This document shows positions 1-7,192 of a stretch of DNA of 64,000 nt, one piece after another. Every line of letters starts with the position of its first letter. Position 1 is the first letter of the stretch. The stretch is from assembly GCA_035548175.1 (NCBI GenBank), contig DASZTO010000057.1:1-64000 (forward strand), written 5' to 3'. The position numbers and the translations under genes were made by a program. The DNA comes from CALCHA01 sp035548175 (lineage in GTDB: Bacteria; Planctomycetota; Phycisphaerae; WQYP01). The notes under the pieces were generated by a model. The model ran no database searches. It was not told the DNA's origin and saw only the letters and a program-made list of their open reading frames with translations.

Positions 1-20
1 GGGGGGGGGGGGGGGGGGGG
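1..20. repeat. G20 homopolymer at window edge
   Basis: The first 20 bases are all G. In the frame of the gene that runs through them they would encode polyglycine. This may be a real G tract, since G runs of 7 to 10 are common nearby, or a sequencing or assembly artefact at a contig end. Confidence 0.9.
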
Positions 21-295
21 AGGCGGCGGCGTTTCGGGAGGCGCCGTTCTACGATCCCAAGGCGCTTGAGCAGCATCGGATCGTGCTGGCGGCGTTTCAT
101 GTGGCCGGCGGGGGGGGGGCGGCGAATGGAGAGCTGCCGAGCGGGGAGACGCGGGTGGCGCGGGTGCATCTGGAGGTGAAGGGGGCTGCGGGGGAGCGGG
201 CGGTGCAGTCTAAGTTGATCGTGGCGACGGACGGGGCGGGGAGGACGATTGATGCGACGGTGCGGGTAAAGCCTTTTGAAGGAGCGACGCGATGA
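1..295 (+). CDS. C-terminal end of an unknown protein (5' truncated)
   Basis: An open frame enters from the left edge and stops at the TGA at 293-295. That stop overlaps the ATG of the next gene (ATGA, 292-295), so the two are probably translationally coupled. The last ~75 residues contain no motif I recognise. Alternating hydrophobic and charged residues (for example RVARVHLEVKG and QSKLIVATDG) suggest a beta-rich extracytoplasmic domain, but that is only an impression. An internal ATG at 83 could be taken for a start, but the frame and its composition continue upstream of it. Function is unknown. Confidence 0.55.
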   Translation, partial: GGGGGGEAAAFREAPFYDPKALEQHRIVLAAFHVAGGGGAANGELPSGETRVARVHLEVKGAAGERAVQSKLIVATDGAGRTIDATVRVKPFEGATR

Positions 296-2826
296 AGGTG
301 CGAGCGGCGGTGTTGTGGGCGGCGGTCGGGTGCGCGGTGGCGGGAGCGGTGGGGCTGTCGGCGTGCGATTCGGTCGAGATGTCGAGTCCCGTGGTGAAAT
401 CGCGGGACGCCGGGGCGCAAATGGACGCTTCTCGGGCGCGAGCGGCTTCGCCGCAGGTGGTGAGGGCGAATCCGGCGGCGGCATCAGGTGATGGCGGGTT
501 TGCGGCGCCGGAGCAGGCTGCGGGGAACGCGAATCCGTCACCGCCGCCTGGATCGCAGGCGGGGGCCGGGCAAGGGGACAAGGAGGAGTTGTGGATTGTG
601 CCGCGGGATGTGCAGCAGGCGGGTCAGGGGGGGCAGGCGGCCGGGTCCGGGGGGGTTGTATATGGCGGTGCGAATAGTACGAACTTTGGTGGCCTCAACG
701 GAGGTGGAGGCGGGGGTGGATTTGGCGGCGGTCGCGGTGGCGCTGTCGCAGGTCGCGGAGGTGGGGGATTCGCCGGCGGAGGTGCCGGTGGAGCTGGAGC
801 GCGCGGAGGGCGCAGCGGTGGCGGGCGAGGGGGGCCGGCGGGCGCGGCAGCGCAGGATCAGGCATCTCTTGATGCGGCGGCGGCGATCGGGACGGGTGTG
901 CTGGCGGCGCGGGAGCAGGATGGGGAGTTGGTGGCGGTGCCGCTGAAGCATACGGATGTGGCGGCATCGGTGACGGGGTACATCGCGTCGGTGGGGGTGA
1001 CGCAGCAGTTCACGAATCCGTTCTCGGAGAAGATCGAGGCGGTGTATGTGTTTCCGCTGCCGGAGAACGCGGCGGTGAACGAGTTTGTCATGACCATCGG
1101 GGATCGGCACATCCGGGGGATCGTGCGCGAGCGGAAGGAAGCGGAGCAGATTTATCAGCAGGCGCGGGCGCAAGGCTATCGGGCGAGCCTGATGACGCAG
1201 GAGCGGCCGAATATTTTCACGCAGAACGTGGCGAACATTGAGCCGGGGAAGGAGATCGATATATCGGTGCGGTATTTTCACACGTTGACGTATAAGAATG
1301 GGTGGTATGAGTGGGTGTTTCCGATGGTGGTGGGGCCGCGGTATAACCCGGCCGGGAGCGCCGGAATGACAAACGACAAATTGGGAACGGCGGGGACCTC
1401 GCCGATCACAAATGGGGCGACTCCGGGGAGTGGGGAGCCGGGGACCGGGATTGGGGCGGTGGCGCGCGGGGATCGGGGGTTGTCTGGGCAGAAGGTGGAG
1501 GTGCAGTATCTGGCGCCGGGGGAGCGGAGCGGGCACGACATTGCGCTCAAAGTCGATGTGGATGCGGGGCTGAAGATCGAGCAGATGCAGTCGGTGAATC
1601 ATAAGATTCAGCGGCATTCGGAAGGGGAGGGACGCGAGGAAGTGACGCTGGATCCGGCGGATTCGATTCCGAACAAGGATTTCGTACTGCGATGGCGGGT
1701 GGCGGGGGAGCAAGTGAAGACGGCGATGTTTGTGCAGAAGGATGAGAAGGGCGCTGGCGGGGCCGGGGGGGGGTATTTTACGGCGATGCTGGTGCCGCCG
1801 GCAACGCTGAAAAATTTGCCGCGCAGGCCGGTGGAGATGGTGTTCGTGGTGGACACGTCGGGCTCGATGAACGGGGGTCCGGAGGCGCAGGCGAAGGCGG
1901 CGGTGGATGTGGCGCTGCGGAAGATGGCGCCGCGGGACACGTTCCAGGTGGTGAAGTTTGCGAGCGGCGCGGAACAGATCTGGCCCAAGCCGGTGGATGT
2001 GTCGCCGGAAACAGTGGCGCAGGCGCGGCAGTATGTGGCGCAGCTGTCGGGCAACGGCGGAACGGAAATGCTGCAGGGCATCAACGCGGCGCTGGCCTTT
2101 CCGCATGATGAAAATCGCACGCGCATCGTGGCGTTTTTGACGGATGGCTTCATCGGCAACGAGGTGCAGATCCTCAAGGCGCTGCATGAGCAGTTGGAGC
2201 GGTCGCGCGTCTTCTCGTTCGGCGTGGGACCGTCCACCAATCGCTATCTGCTGGATGCGATGGCCCGCGTCGGACATGGAACGGCGTCCTATCTGTCGCT
2301 CAACGAGGACCCGCAGCCGGTGATGGATGCGTATTTCGAGGAGATCAGTCACCCGGCGCTCGCCCAGGTGCAGGTGGATTTCGGCGGGACGACGGTGTCG
2401 GATGTATATCCCAGGGAACTGCCGGATTTGTTTGTCGGACGGCCGGTGATCATCACGGGGCGCTACACGGGCGCGGCGCCGACGCACGTGACGGTGCGCG
2501 GGGTCGTGGGCAATGAGCCGGTGTCTTATGAGGTGGCGGCGGCGGATTCGGGCGGGGCGGCGGTGGAGCATCCGGCAATCGCCACCGTGTGGGCGCGGGC
2601 GAAGATCACCGATTTGCACGACCAGGCGATTTACACCGGGCACAGCACGACGGACCAGGTGAAGAACGTGGCGCTCGATTACGGCCTGATCTCGGAAGCG
2701 ACCTCTTTCGTGGCGGTGGATTCGACGCAGGTGACCGAAGGCGACCACGGGACGACGGTGGCGGTGCCAGTCCCCGTGCCGGAAGGTGTACGGTATGAGA
2801 CAACGGTAGCGCCGGGATCGCACTGA
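292..2826 (+). CDS. VIT and von Willebrand A domain lipoprotein
   Basis: 844 aa. The N-terminus is a lipoprotein signal with lipobox LSAC and Cys25 as the lipidation site. A very glycine-rich, low-complexity linker spans about residues 136-187. A VIT (vault/inter-alpha-trypsin) domain follows from about 219 to 340, with the typical NPF, FPLPENAAVN and EAEQIY stretches. A VWA domain starts near 515 and carries the metal-binding MIDAS motif DTSGSMN at 521-527. Proteins of this architecture are exported and surface- or periplasm-facing, probably binding partners through a divalent metal; no enzymatic role is implied. The start overlaps the stop of the upstream gene. The glycine linker is encoded by G-rich repeats prone to slippage. 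Confidence 0.88.
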   Translation: MKVRAAVLWAAVGCAVAGAVGLSACDSVEMSSPVVKSRDAGAQMDASRARAASPQVVRANPAAASGDGGFAAPEQAAGNANPSPPPGSQAGAGQGDKEELWIVPRDVQQAGQGGQAAGSGGVVYGGANSTNFGGLNGGGGGGGFGGGRGGAVAGRGGGGFAGGGAGGAGARGGRSGGGRGGPAGAAAQDQASLDAAAAIGTGVLAAREQDGELVAVPLKHTDVAASVTGYIASVGVTQQFTNPFSEKIEAVYVFPLPENAAVNEFVMTIGDRHIRGIVRERKEAEQIYQQARAQGYRASLMTQERPNIFTQNVANIEPGKEIDISVRYFHTLTYKNGWYEWVFPMVVGPRYNPAGSAGMTNDKLGTAGTSPITNGATPGSGEPGTGIGAVARGDRGLSGQKVEVQYLAPGERSGHDIALKVDVDAGLKIEQMQSVNHKIQRHSEGEGREEVTLDPADSIPNKDFVLRWRVAGEQVKTAMFVQKDEKGAGGAGGGYFTAMLVPPATLKNLPRRPVEMVFVVDTSGSMNGGPEAQAKAAVDVALRKMAPRDTFQVVKFASGAEQIWPKPVDVSPETVAQARQYVAQLSGNGGTEMLQGINAALAFPHDENRTRIVAFLTDGFIGNEVQILKALHEQLERSRVFSFGVGPSTNRYLLDAMARVGHGTASYLSLNEDPQPVMDAYFEEISHPALAQVQVDFGGTTVSDVYPRELPDLFVGRPVIITGRYTGAAPTHVTVRGVVGNEPVSYEVAAADSGGAAVEHPAIATVWARAKITDLHDQAIYTGHSTTDQVKNVALDYGLISEATSFVAVDSTQVTEGDHGTTVAVPVPVPEGVRYETTVAPGSH

Positions 2827-2830
2827 CGAA

Positions 2831-2917
2831 GACGTAAAATGGCCACGAAGGGCACGAAAAGCACGAAGAGACGACGGGGGGTGTCCACAAATGCGCACGA
2901 ATCGGCACGAATCGGTT
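2831..2917 (+). repeat. Dispersed intergenic repeat, A + C units
   Basis: Directly after the VIT/VWA gene. Unit A (2831-2870) carries ATGGCCACGAAGGGCACGAA followed by further CACGAA steps. Unit C (about 2880-2917) begins GTGTCCACAAATGCGCACGA. The same A-then-C arrangement recurs inverted at 45690-45776 and in a decayed form at 22369-22460. Confidence 0.8.
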
Positions 2918-2987
2918 GTCGCTGAGATGCGAGCGAATTGCGGGGGGGGGACAGTTCGGCGAGTGCCGGCGGAAGCCGTTGCGGATT

Positions 2988-3206
2988 TCAGAGGAGCCGA
3001 AGGAACTCCTCGCGGGAGATGCCGAGGTCTACGATGATCGCATGCAGTGTTTTGGGTTTGAGGTCAGCGCCGGCATGCATGGGGATGACAACGCGTCGTT
3101 GATCGGCGGCGCGAACGTAGACGGCGTGACTGCCGCGCTGCCGATCGAAGACGAAGCCGAGCGCTTGAGCAACGCGGGCAAGCTCGCGGGCACGGACAGC
3201 GGGCAT
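2988..3206 (-). CDS. hicA: HicA-type mRNA interferase toxin
   Basis: 72 aa, the usual size for HicA. It has the family pattern: an N-terminal helix with ALGF, then the double-stranded-RNA-binding-like fold with RQRGSH containing the conserved catalytic His27, VVIPMHAGADLKPKTLHAI, and a C-terminal ISREEFLRLL helix. HicA toxins cleave mRNA and are neutralised by HicB, encoded immediately upstream. The whole first part of this gene lies inside the 3' half of the hicB frame, an unusually long overlap. It is probably co-transcribed with hicB. Confidence 0.85.
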   Translation of the reverse strand: MPAVRARELARVAQALGFVFDRQRGSHAVYVRAADQRRVVIPMHAGADLKPKTLHAIIVDLGISREEFLRLL

Positions 3207-3436
3207 CTTGCTCGCGTGGTGACCACATCGACAGGCTTGATGAGAATGTCCTCGACCGGAAGAGGCTCGTCATGAGCGGCGAGACTCTCGATGTACAGGG
3301 CGATGGCCTCCTTGATATTGGCGACGGCATCGTCGAGCGTGTCACCCTGTGAGTGACAGCCTGGGAGGGCGGGACAGGACGCGTGATAACCGCCGTCGCT
3401 TTCGCGTTCGAGCAAGACGGTGTAGTGATAGGTCAT
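3029..3436 (-). CDS. hicB: HicB-family antitoxin with long C-terminal overprint
   Basis: 135 aa. Residues 1-75 are a complete HicB antitoxin fold of the short HicB_lk type, with GGYHASCPALPGCHSQGDT and the helix DDAVANIKEAIALYIESL. HicB antitoxins bind and block HicA and usually repress their own promoter. Members of this short type normally stop around residue 75, just before hicA. Here the frame stays open for 60 more residues, read in a different frame across hicA (178-nt overlap), and that tail looks like non-designed sequence. A lost stop codon or a small sequencing indel near 3210 could explain it. A TATAAT hexamer sits at 3466-3471 on the minus strand, upstream of the ATG, without a convincing -35. 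Confidence 0.8.
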   Translation of the reverse strand: MTYHYTVLLERESDGGYHASCPALPGCHSQGDTLDDAVANIKEAIALYIESLAAHDEPLPVEDILIKPVDVVTTRARCPLSVPASLPALLKRSASSSIGSAAVTPSTFAPPINDALSSPCMPALTSNPKHCMRSS

Positions 3437-3503
3437 GAGGCACCTTCGGACGGGGGAATGGCCTGATTATAGCGAGCGATCATCCAGGGGGTCGGCTGGA
3501 CAG

Positions 3504-4895
3504 CTATTTCGCGAGCGCCTCGGCGAGGTAGTCGTAGGCGGCGGCGCAGGTTTTGATGCCGTTGTAGTAATAGGCAAGGTCGATTTTTTCGTTGGGGGCG
3601 TGGATGCGGTCGTCGGGCAGGCCGAAGCCCAGCAGGATCGAGTCGATGTTGAGGGCCTGCTTGAACCAGGCGACGACGGGGATTGAGCCCCCCTCGCGCT
3701 GGAAGACAGGCGCTTTGCCGAAGGCGAGTTCCATGGCCTTGGCGGCGGCGGCCATGGCGGGGGAGTGGATCGGGGTGATGGCGGGTGGGGAGGCTTTGGC
3801 GCGATAGACAATGTCGAAGGTGACGCCCGGCGGCGTCAGGGATTTGAGATGGGCGATGAGGCGGTCGGTGATTTCTTCGCCATCCTGGTTGGGCACCAGC
3901 CGGCAGGTGATTTTGACCGAGGCGCGGTTGGGCAGGACGGTCTTGGCGCCGGTGCCCTGGTAGCCGGAGGTGAGGCCGTTGATTTCGAGCGTGGGGCGTG
4001 CCCATTTGCGTTCGAGGGTGGAGAAACCGGCCTCGCCGAAGAGGGCGGGGACGCCCAGATCGCGCGCGAAGGCGGTGTCGTCATGGGGGAGCGTTTTCCA
4101 CATGGAGCGCTCGCCATCGGTAAGCGGGAGGACCTGGTCGTAGAAGCCGGGGACGGTGACGCGGCCATCTTTGTCGTGGAGTTTGGCGAGCATCTCGACG
4201 AGGGCATGGGCGGGGTTGGCGACGGTGCCGCCGTACATGCCGGAGTGCAGATCGGTTTTGGCGCCGGTAAGAGCGAACTCCACGCCGGCCAGACCGCGCA
4301 GGCCATAGGTGATCGAGGGGACGCCGGGGGCGAAAATGTTCGTGTCGGAGATGAGCAGGATGTCGGCGGAGCCCAGCAGGTCGCGCTTGGCATGGACGAC
4401 CGACATGAGATTGGGCGAGCCGATTTCCTCTTCGCCTTCCAGCAGAACCGTGATGCGGCAGGGGAAGCCGGAGTTGATTTCTTTCCACGCCATCAGCGCG
4501 GCGAGGTGGCAATGGGCCTGGCCTTTGTCGTCGGAAGCGCCGCGAGCGAAAAGCTGCTCGTTGCGCACGGTGGCCGAGAAGGGGGGCGAGGTCCAGAGGT
4601 CGAGGGGCTCAGGGGGCTGCACGTCGTAGTGGCCGTAAATGAGGATGTGCGGGGAGCCGGCGGGGGCGAGGTTCGCCGGGGTCGTGGCGACGATGCAGGG
4701 GTTTTTGGCGGTGGGAACGATTTCGACGGAGAGGCCGATGGTGCGCAAGTAGTCGCGGGCCCATTCAGCGGCGCTGGCGACGTCGCCGGCATGCTCGGGC
4801 TGCGCGGAAATCGAGGGGATGGACAACCAGTTTTTCAGATCGTGAAGGAAGCGGGCGCGTTTTTTTTCGATCCACAGAAGGACGGTATCGAGCAT
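3504..4895 (-). CDS. M20-family metallopeptidase (dipeptidase type)
   Basis: 463 aa, full length for the ArgE/DapE/CPG2-like M20 group. The two-zinc site is visible: GHYDVQPPEP with His89, GASDDKGQ with Asp122, and the catalytic/metal glutamates in EGEEEIGS. A dimerisation 'lid' domain occupies the middle third. The closest fit is the cytosolic dipeptidase subgroup, which cleaves dipeptides or short acylated peptides. There is no signal peptide, so it should be cytoplasmic. A Trm112-like gene lies upstream on the same strand. The exact substrate cannot be told from sequence. Confidence 0.9.
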   Translation of the reverse strand: MLDTVLLWIEKKRARFLHDLKNWLSIPSISAQPEHAGDVASAAEWARDYLRTIGLSVEIVPTAKNPCIVATTPANLAPAGSPHILIYGHYDVQPPEPLDLWTSPPFSATVRNEQLFARGASDDKGQAHCHLAALMAWKEINSGFPCRITVLLEGEEEIGSPNLMSVVHAKRDLLGSADILLISDTNIFAPGVPSITYGLRGLAGVEFALTGAKTDLHSGMYGGTVANPAHALVEMLAKLHDKDGRVTVPGFYDQVLPLTDGERSMWKTLPHDDTAFARDLGVPALFGEAGFSTLERKWARPTLEINGLTSGYQGTGAKTVLPNRASVKITCRLVPNQDGEEITDRLIAHLKSLTPPGVTFDIVYRAKASPPAITPIHSPAMAAAAKAMELAFGKAPVFQREGGSIPVVAWFKQALNIDSILLGFGLPDDRIHAPNEKIDLAYYYNGIKTCAAAYDYLAEALAK

Positions 4896-4913
4896 GATTC
4901 ACCTGAAGCGACG

Positions 4914-4952
4914 GAATGTGTCCATAAACTTGAACGAATGTTCACGAGTACA
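4914..4952 (+). repeat. Diverged dispersed repeat, C-type
   Basis: Between the M20 and Trm112-like genes, GTGTCCATAAACTTGAACGA followed by ATGTTCACGA resembles the C unit seen at 2880-2917 but with several changes. This is weak and may be a decayed copy. Confidence 0.3.
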
Positions 4953-5153
4953 TTATTTGGGTTGCAGCGATTTCTTGAAATCTTCGATGGATTGGTAGGG
5001 GGGGGGCAGCAGGGCGGCGTCCGGAAGCAGGACGGGCAGGTTGTCTTTGATGGGGTAACGCAGGTTGTCGGGGGTGATGAGGAAATCGCCTTCGCGGCGG
5101 AGTTTCTTGTGGGTGATGGGACAAACCAGAAAGTCGAGGAGGGAATCGTCCAT
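4953..5153 (-). CDS. Trm112/YcaR-like small protein
   Basis: 66 aa. The sequence LLDFLVCPITHKKL, ITPDNLRYPIKDNLPVLLPD matches the Trm112p/UPF0434 family. Only one Cys of the zinc pair seen in canonical members remains (CPITHKKL instead of CPxCK), which is common in bacterial YcaR-type proteins. Bacterial members are small accessory proteins; some eukaryotic and archaeal relatives activate methyltransferases. The partner here is unknown. It sits upstream of the M20 peptidase on the same strand with a gap of 57 nt. Confidence 0.75.
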   Translation of the reverse strand: MDDSLLDFLVCPITHKKLRREGDFLITPDNLRYPIKDNLPVLLPDAALLPPPYQSIEDFKKSLQPK

Positions 5154-5285
5154 GATCGAGCCTTTCGCATGAGTGCGGCCTTCGGACCGGCCGCCGGGGA
5201 TTTTAGCGGACGCAAAGGCGCGTGGCGCGGAGATGCGCTAAGAAGACGAAAGATTGACAGGTCGGCATGTCTGGAGGTTTATGCG

Positions 5286-5299
5286 AAATACGTGTATTT
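5286..5299. promoter_or_regulatory. Perfect 6-2-6 palindrome in a divergent intergenic region
   Basis: AAATAC-GT-GTATTT, a perfect inverted repeat, lies between the divergent Trm112-like gene (5153) and the small ORF at 5369. The size and position suit a dimeric repressor or activator. No regulator can be assigned. Confidence 0.35.
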
Positions 5300-5368
5300 G
5301 CCGATAGAAACGGTGGCGGGAGCCGCGGCTTGGCCTGAAGGATCGGGCATCATTTGGCGAGGTTGCCT

Positions 5369-5659
5369 GTGGCGCAGATACCATCGAGTGCGATTGCCGG
5401 GGCGTTGACCGAGGTGTCGCTGACAGCGCGAGATGCGGCGACGGTGCGGGCGCGCCGCGTGCAGGCGCAGAAAAATCAGCATCAATCGGAAGAGGTCACG
5501 GAACTGGAGGAGGATGCGGTGGCGGCCGTGGGGGAGGAGGAACCCCAGGACAACGGGCAGGGCGGCGGGAAAAACAAGCAGAAACACCTGGACCTGCGGG
5601 CGGGCGATGTGGGCAGTGGCGAGGCGGAGGAGAAGCCGGCGCTGGATGTGGAAGCCTGA
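5369..5659 (+). CDS. Small acidic low-complexity protein, unknown
   Basis: 96 aa from GTG at 5369, chosen because GAGG lies at 5359-5362 with suitable spacing and because MAQIPSS is a plausible N-terminus; a TTG at 5354 is an alternative start. The N-terminal third (IPSSAIAGALTEVSLTARDAAT) looks like an amphipathic helix. The rest is Glu/Asp/Gln/Gly-rich and probably disordered. There is no signal peptide or membrane segment. It is divergently placed to the Trm112-like gene. I do not recognise a family. Confidence 0.5.
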   Translation: MAQIPSSAIAGALTEVSLTARDAATVRARRVQAQKNQHQSEEVTELEEDAVAAVGEEEPQDNGQGGGKNKQKHLDLRAGDVGSGEAEEKPALDVEA

Positions 5660-5710
5660 CGGCCTTCCGCGCGGCGCGAAACGCTGAACTTGCTGTAAAT
5701 CGCAAACTGC

Positions 5711-6232
5711 CTACTGGGCGGCGGGCTCAAGGTCGAGATCGGCGTTGAGCTGATCGCAGACCGCTTCCAGATCGGCGCGGAGCGCCTTGACCGTCACCGT
5801 CGGCGGAACCGTCAGGCGCATTTCCATGATGAACAGCGGATCCCCGGCGAACGGGGCCGATTCCTGGCGGGCCGCCAGATCTTCGATATTCACGCCATGG
5901 GTGCGCAGGACCTCCGAGACGCGGTGGACAAGGCCCGGCTGATCGAGCGAGTACGTTTTGAGTTTGAAGGGGATGCCCGGAATCGGCTTGGCGGGGGCGG
6001 CTTGCGGGGTGATCGAGAGGTGCAGGCCGATCGATTTCGCGGCGGCGGGGAGTTCCTGGGCGAGGCGGCCCGCGTCGGGGACATCCACCAGCAGCAGCAC
6101 GGCAAATTGTCCGCGGAGATTCACCATGCGCGAATCGAGGATGTTGGCGCGAGCGCCGTGCAGGGTGCCGGTGAGCTGGCCGACGAGGCCGGGACGATCC
6201 GGGCCAAGGGCCGAGACGATCAGGGTGGGCAT
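5711..6232 (-). CDS. Double-ACT-domain regulatory protein (GcvR-like)
   Basis: 173 aa from the ATG at 6232, where MPTLIVSALGPDRPGLV begins and a GGGAG ribosome site sits just upstream; a longer frame to 6268 exists. Two ACT domains are visible. The first, residues ~1-80, has ALGPDRPGLVGQLTGTLHGARANILDSRM. The second, ~95-165, has DQPGLVHRVSEVLRTHGVNIEDLAAR. This is the layout of the glycine-cleavage repressor GcvR and related amino-acid sensors, which lack a DNA-binding domain and act through protein contacts. The amino acid sensed is unknown. Confidence 0.82.
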   Translation of the reverse strand: MPTLIVSALGPDRPGLVGQLTGTLHGARANILDSRMVNLRGQFAVLLLVDVPDAGRLAQELPAAAKSIGLHLSITPQAAPAKPIPGIPFKLKTYSLDQPGLVHRVSEVLRTHGVNIEDLAARQESAPFAGDPLFIMEMRLTVPPTVTVKALRADLEAVCDQLNADLDLEPAAQ

Positions 6233-6416
6233 GAGGGGGCTCCCAAAACGGGAAATGTACAGCGACAAGACGAAAGACCCAAGACGAAAGCAGAGGCGGG
6301 GCGCGAATTATCGGAGCGCTTGGCAGGTTGGGCAATTTTTGCCTGTCGGGTCTCAGGTGGCCTGGGGATTGACCCGATGCATAGGGCAGAGCGAAAAAAC
6401 TCGCAGGAGCTAAACA

Positions 6417-6650
6417 ATGAAGACGCGAATCCTTGTTCTGGGTGTGATCGGTTTTGTGGCGCTGCCCTCGTGCATGAACGTGGCGGATCGGTTAAGCGAT
6501 GCCCGGACCAGGCAGCACCAGGCGCAACTTGAGGCCACAGGCACAGTTGCCAGCGGCGCTTGCGACGATCTCGGCCAATACATCGCCGGCAACCTGGGGG
6601 ATTCCCGCCTGACGCTGGATGCCTCAGCCGTCACGGTAGCCTCGCGATAA
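6417..6650 (+). CDS. Mini-lipoprotein, sister of the one at 6840
   Basis: 77 aa. The signal peptide ends in lipobox LPSC with Cys19. An AGGAG ribosome site precedes the ATG. The C-terminal half DDLGQYIAGNLGDSRLTLDA is repeated with changes in the next gene (GLGSYIADSAGSRLTL), so the two are tandem paralogues of a small exported family. Function is unknown; the mature part is only ~58 residues. Confidence 0.72.
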   Translation: MKTRILVLGVIGFVALPSCMNVADRLSDARTRQHQAQLEATGTVASGACDDLGQYIAGNLGDSRLTLDASAVTVASR

Positions 6651-6729
6651 ACCCCGTGGGCCAGCGAAAATGGGGCGGGAGGGGTCTGGCACACGCCTTG
6701 TTCATTCGCCGGGCGAGGCCACGGAAAGG

Positions 6730-6749
6730 CCGCCCCGAACCCGGGGCGG
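6730..6749. terminator. Perfect 8-bp stem-loop between paralogous lipoprotein genes
   Basis: CCGCCCCG-AACC-CGGGGCGG followed by A6 on the + strand. There is no U-tract for + strand transcription, so it could be a processing or attenuation hairpin rather than a classical terminator. Confidence 0.35.
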
Positions 6750-6839
6750 AAAAAACGGGTCGGTAAATTCGCACAAATGGCCGATCCGTTTTAAGATAGT
6801 GGTCAGAAGTGGCCGATGCCGATGTTCAGGTAAGGCCGC

Positions 6840-7079
6840 ATGCGAATGGGTGTCATCATGAAGAAGTGGTTTTTGGGTGTTGTGATGATGACCCCGATCA
6901 TGTGCGCCGCGTGCGCCGGATCGCTTGACCAGATCGTGGAAGCGCAGCATGAGCAACGAATTAACGCCCATTACGCCGGTCACCCGCTGATCTATGGCCA
7001 GGGCGACGGCTTGGGGTCGTACATAGCCGATTCGGCGGGTAGCCGCCTGACCCTGTCAGATCGTCCGGTCGGACGCTGA
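6840..7079 (+). CDS. Mini-lipoprotein, sister of the one at 6417
   Basis: 79 aa from the ATG at 6840; an in-frame ATG at 6858 (MKKWFLG) is the other likely start. The hydrophobic signal ends in CAAC. The mature part contains GLGSYIADSAGSRLTLSDR, matching the DLGQYIAGN..DSRLTL segment of the gene at 6417. The two genes lie 189 nt apart with a hairpin between them. An exported lipid-anchored protein of unknown role. Confidence 0.68.
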   Translation: MRMGVIMKKWFLGVVMMTPIMCAACAGSLDQIVEAQHEQRINAHYAGHPLIYGQGDGLGSYIADSAGSRLTLSDRPVGR

Positions 7080-7121
7080 GGGTCTCAACGGTAAGGCACC
7101 ACCAACCAGACAGTCCACCGG

Positions 7122-7152
7122 CCGCGAGCGATCGCGGTCGCTTTGTTTTTGC
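7122..7152 (+). terminator. Rho-independent-type terminator
   Basis: CCGCGA-GCGA-TCGCGG (perfect 6-bp stem, 7122-7137) is followed by TCGCTTTGTTTTTG. It lies after the mini-lipoprotein gene and before the convergent CrtC-like gene, where a terminator is expected. Confidence 0.5.
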
Positions 7153-7192
7153 GGTTGTTTTTGCCGAACAGGGGGGCGACGGATAGGGGGGG

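Noticed and set aside
538..2898. 786-codon open frame on the minus strand across the VIT/VWA gene
   Set aside because: Its translation is Arg/His/Pro-rich with no domain, and the opposite strand has clear VIT and MIDAS motifs. It is a GC-rich shadow.
3466..3471. Promoter for hicBA from the TATAAT at this place
   Set aside because: No acceptable -35 hexamer at 16-18 nt, so it is mentioned with the gene but not called.
3765..5408. 547-codon + strand frame over the M20 peptidase
   Set aside because: Gly/Asp/Val-rich shadow of the minus-strand peptidase codons, with no recognisable motif.
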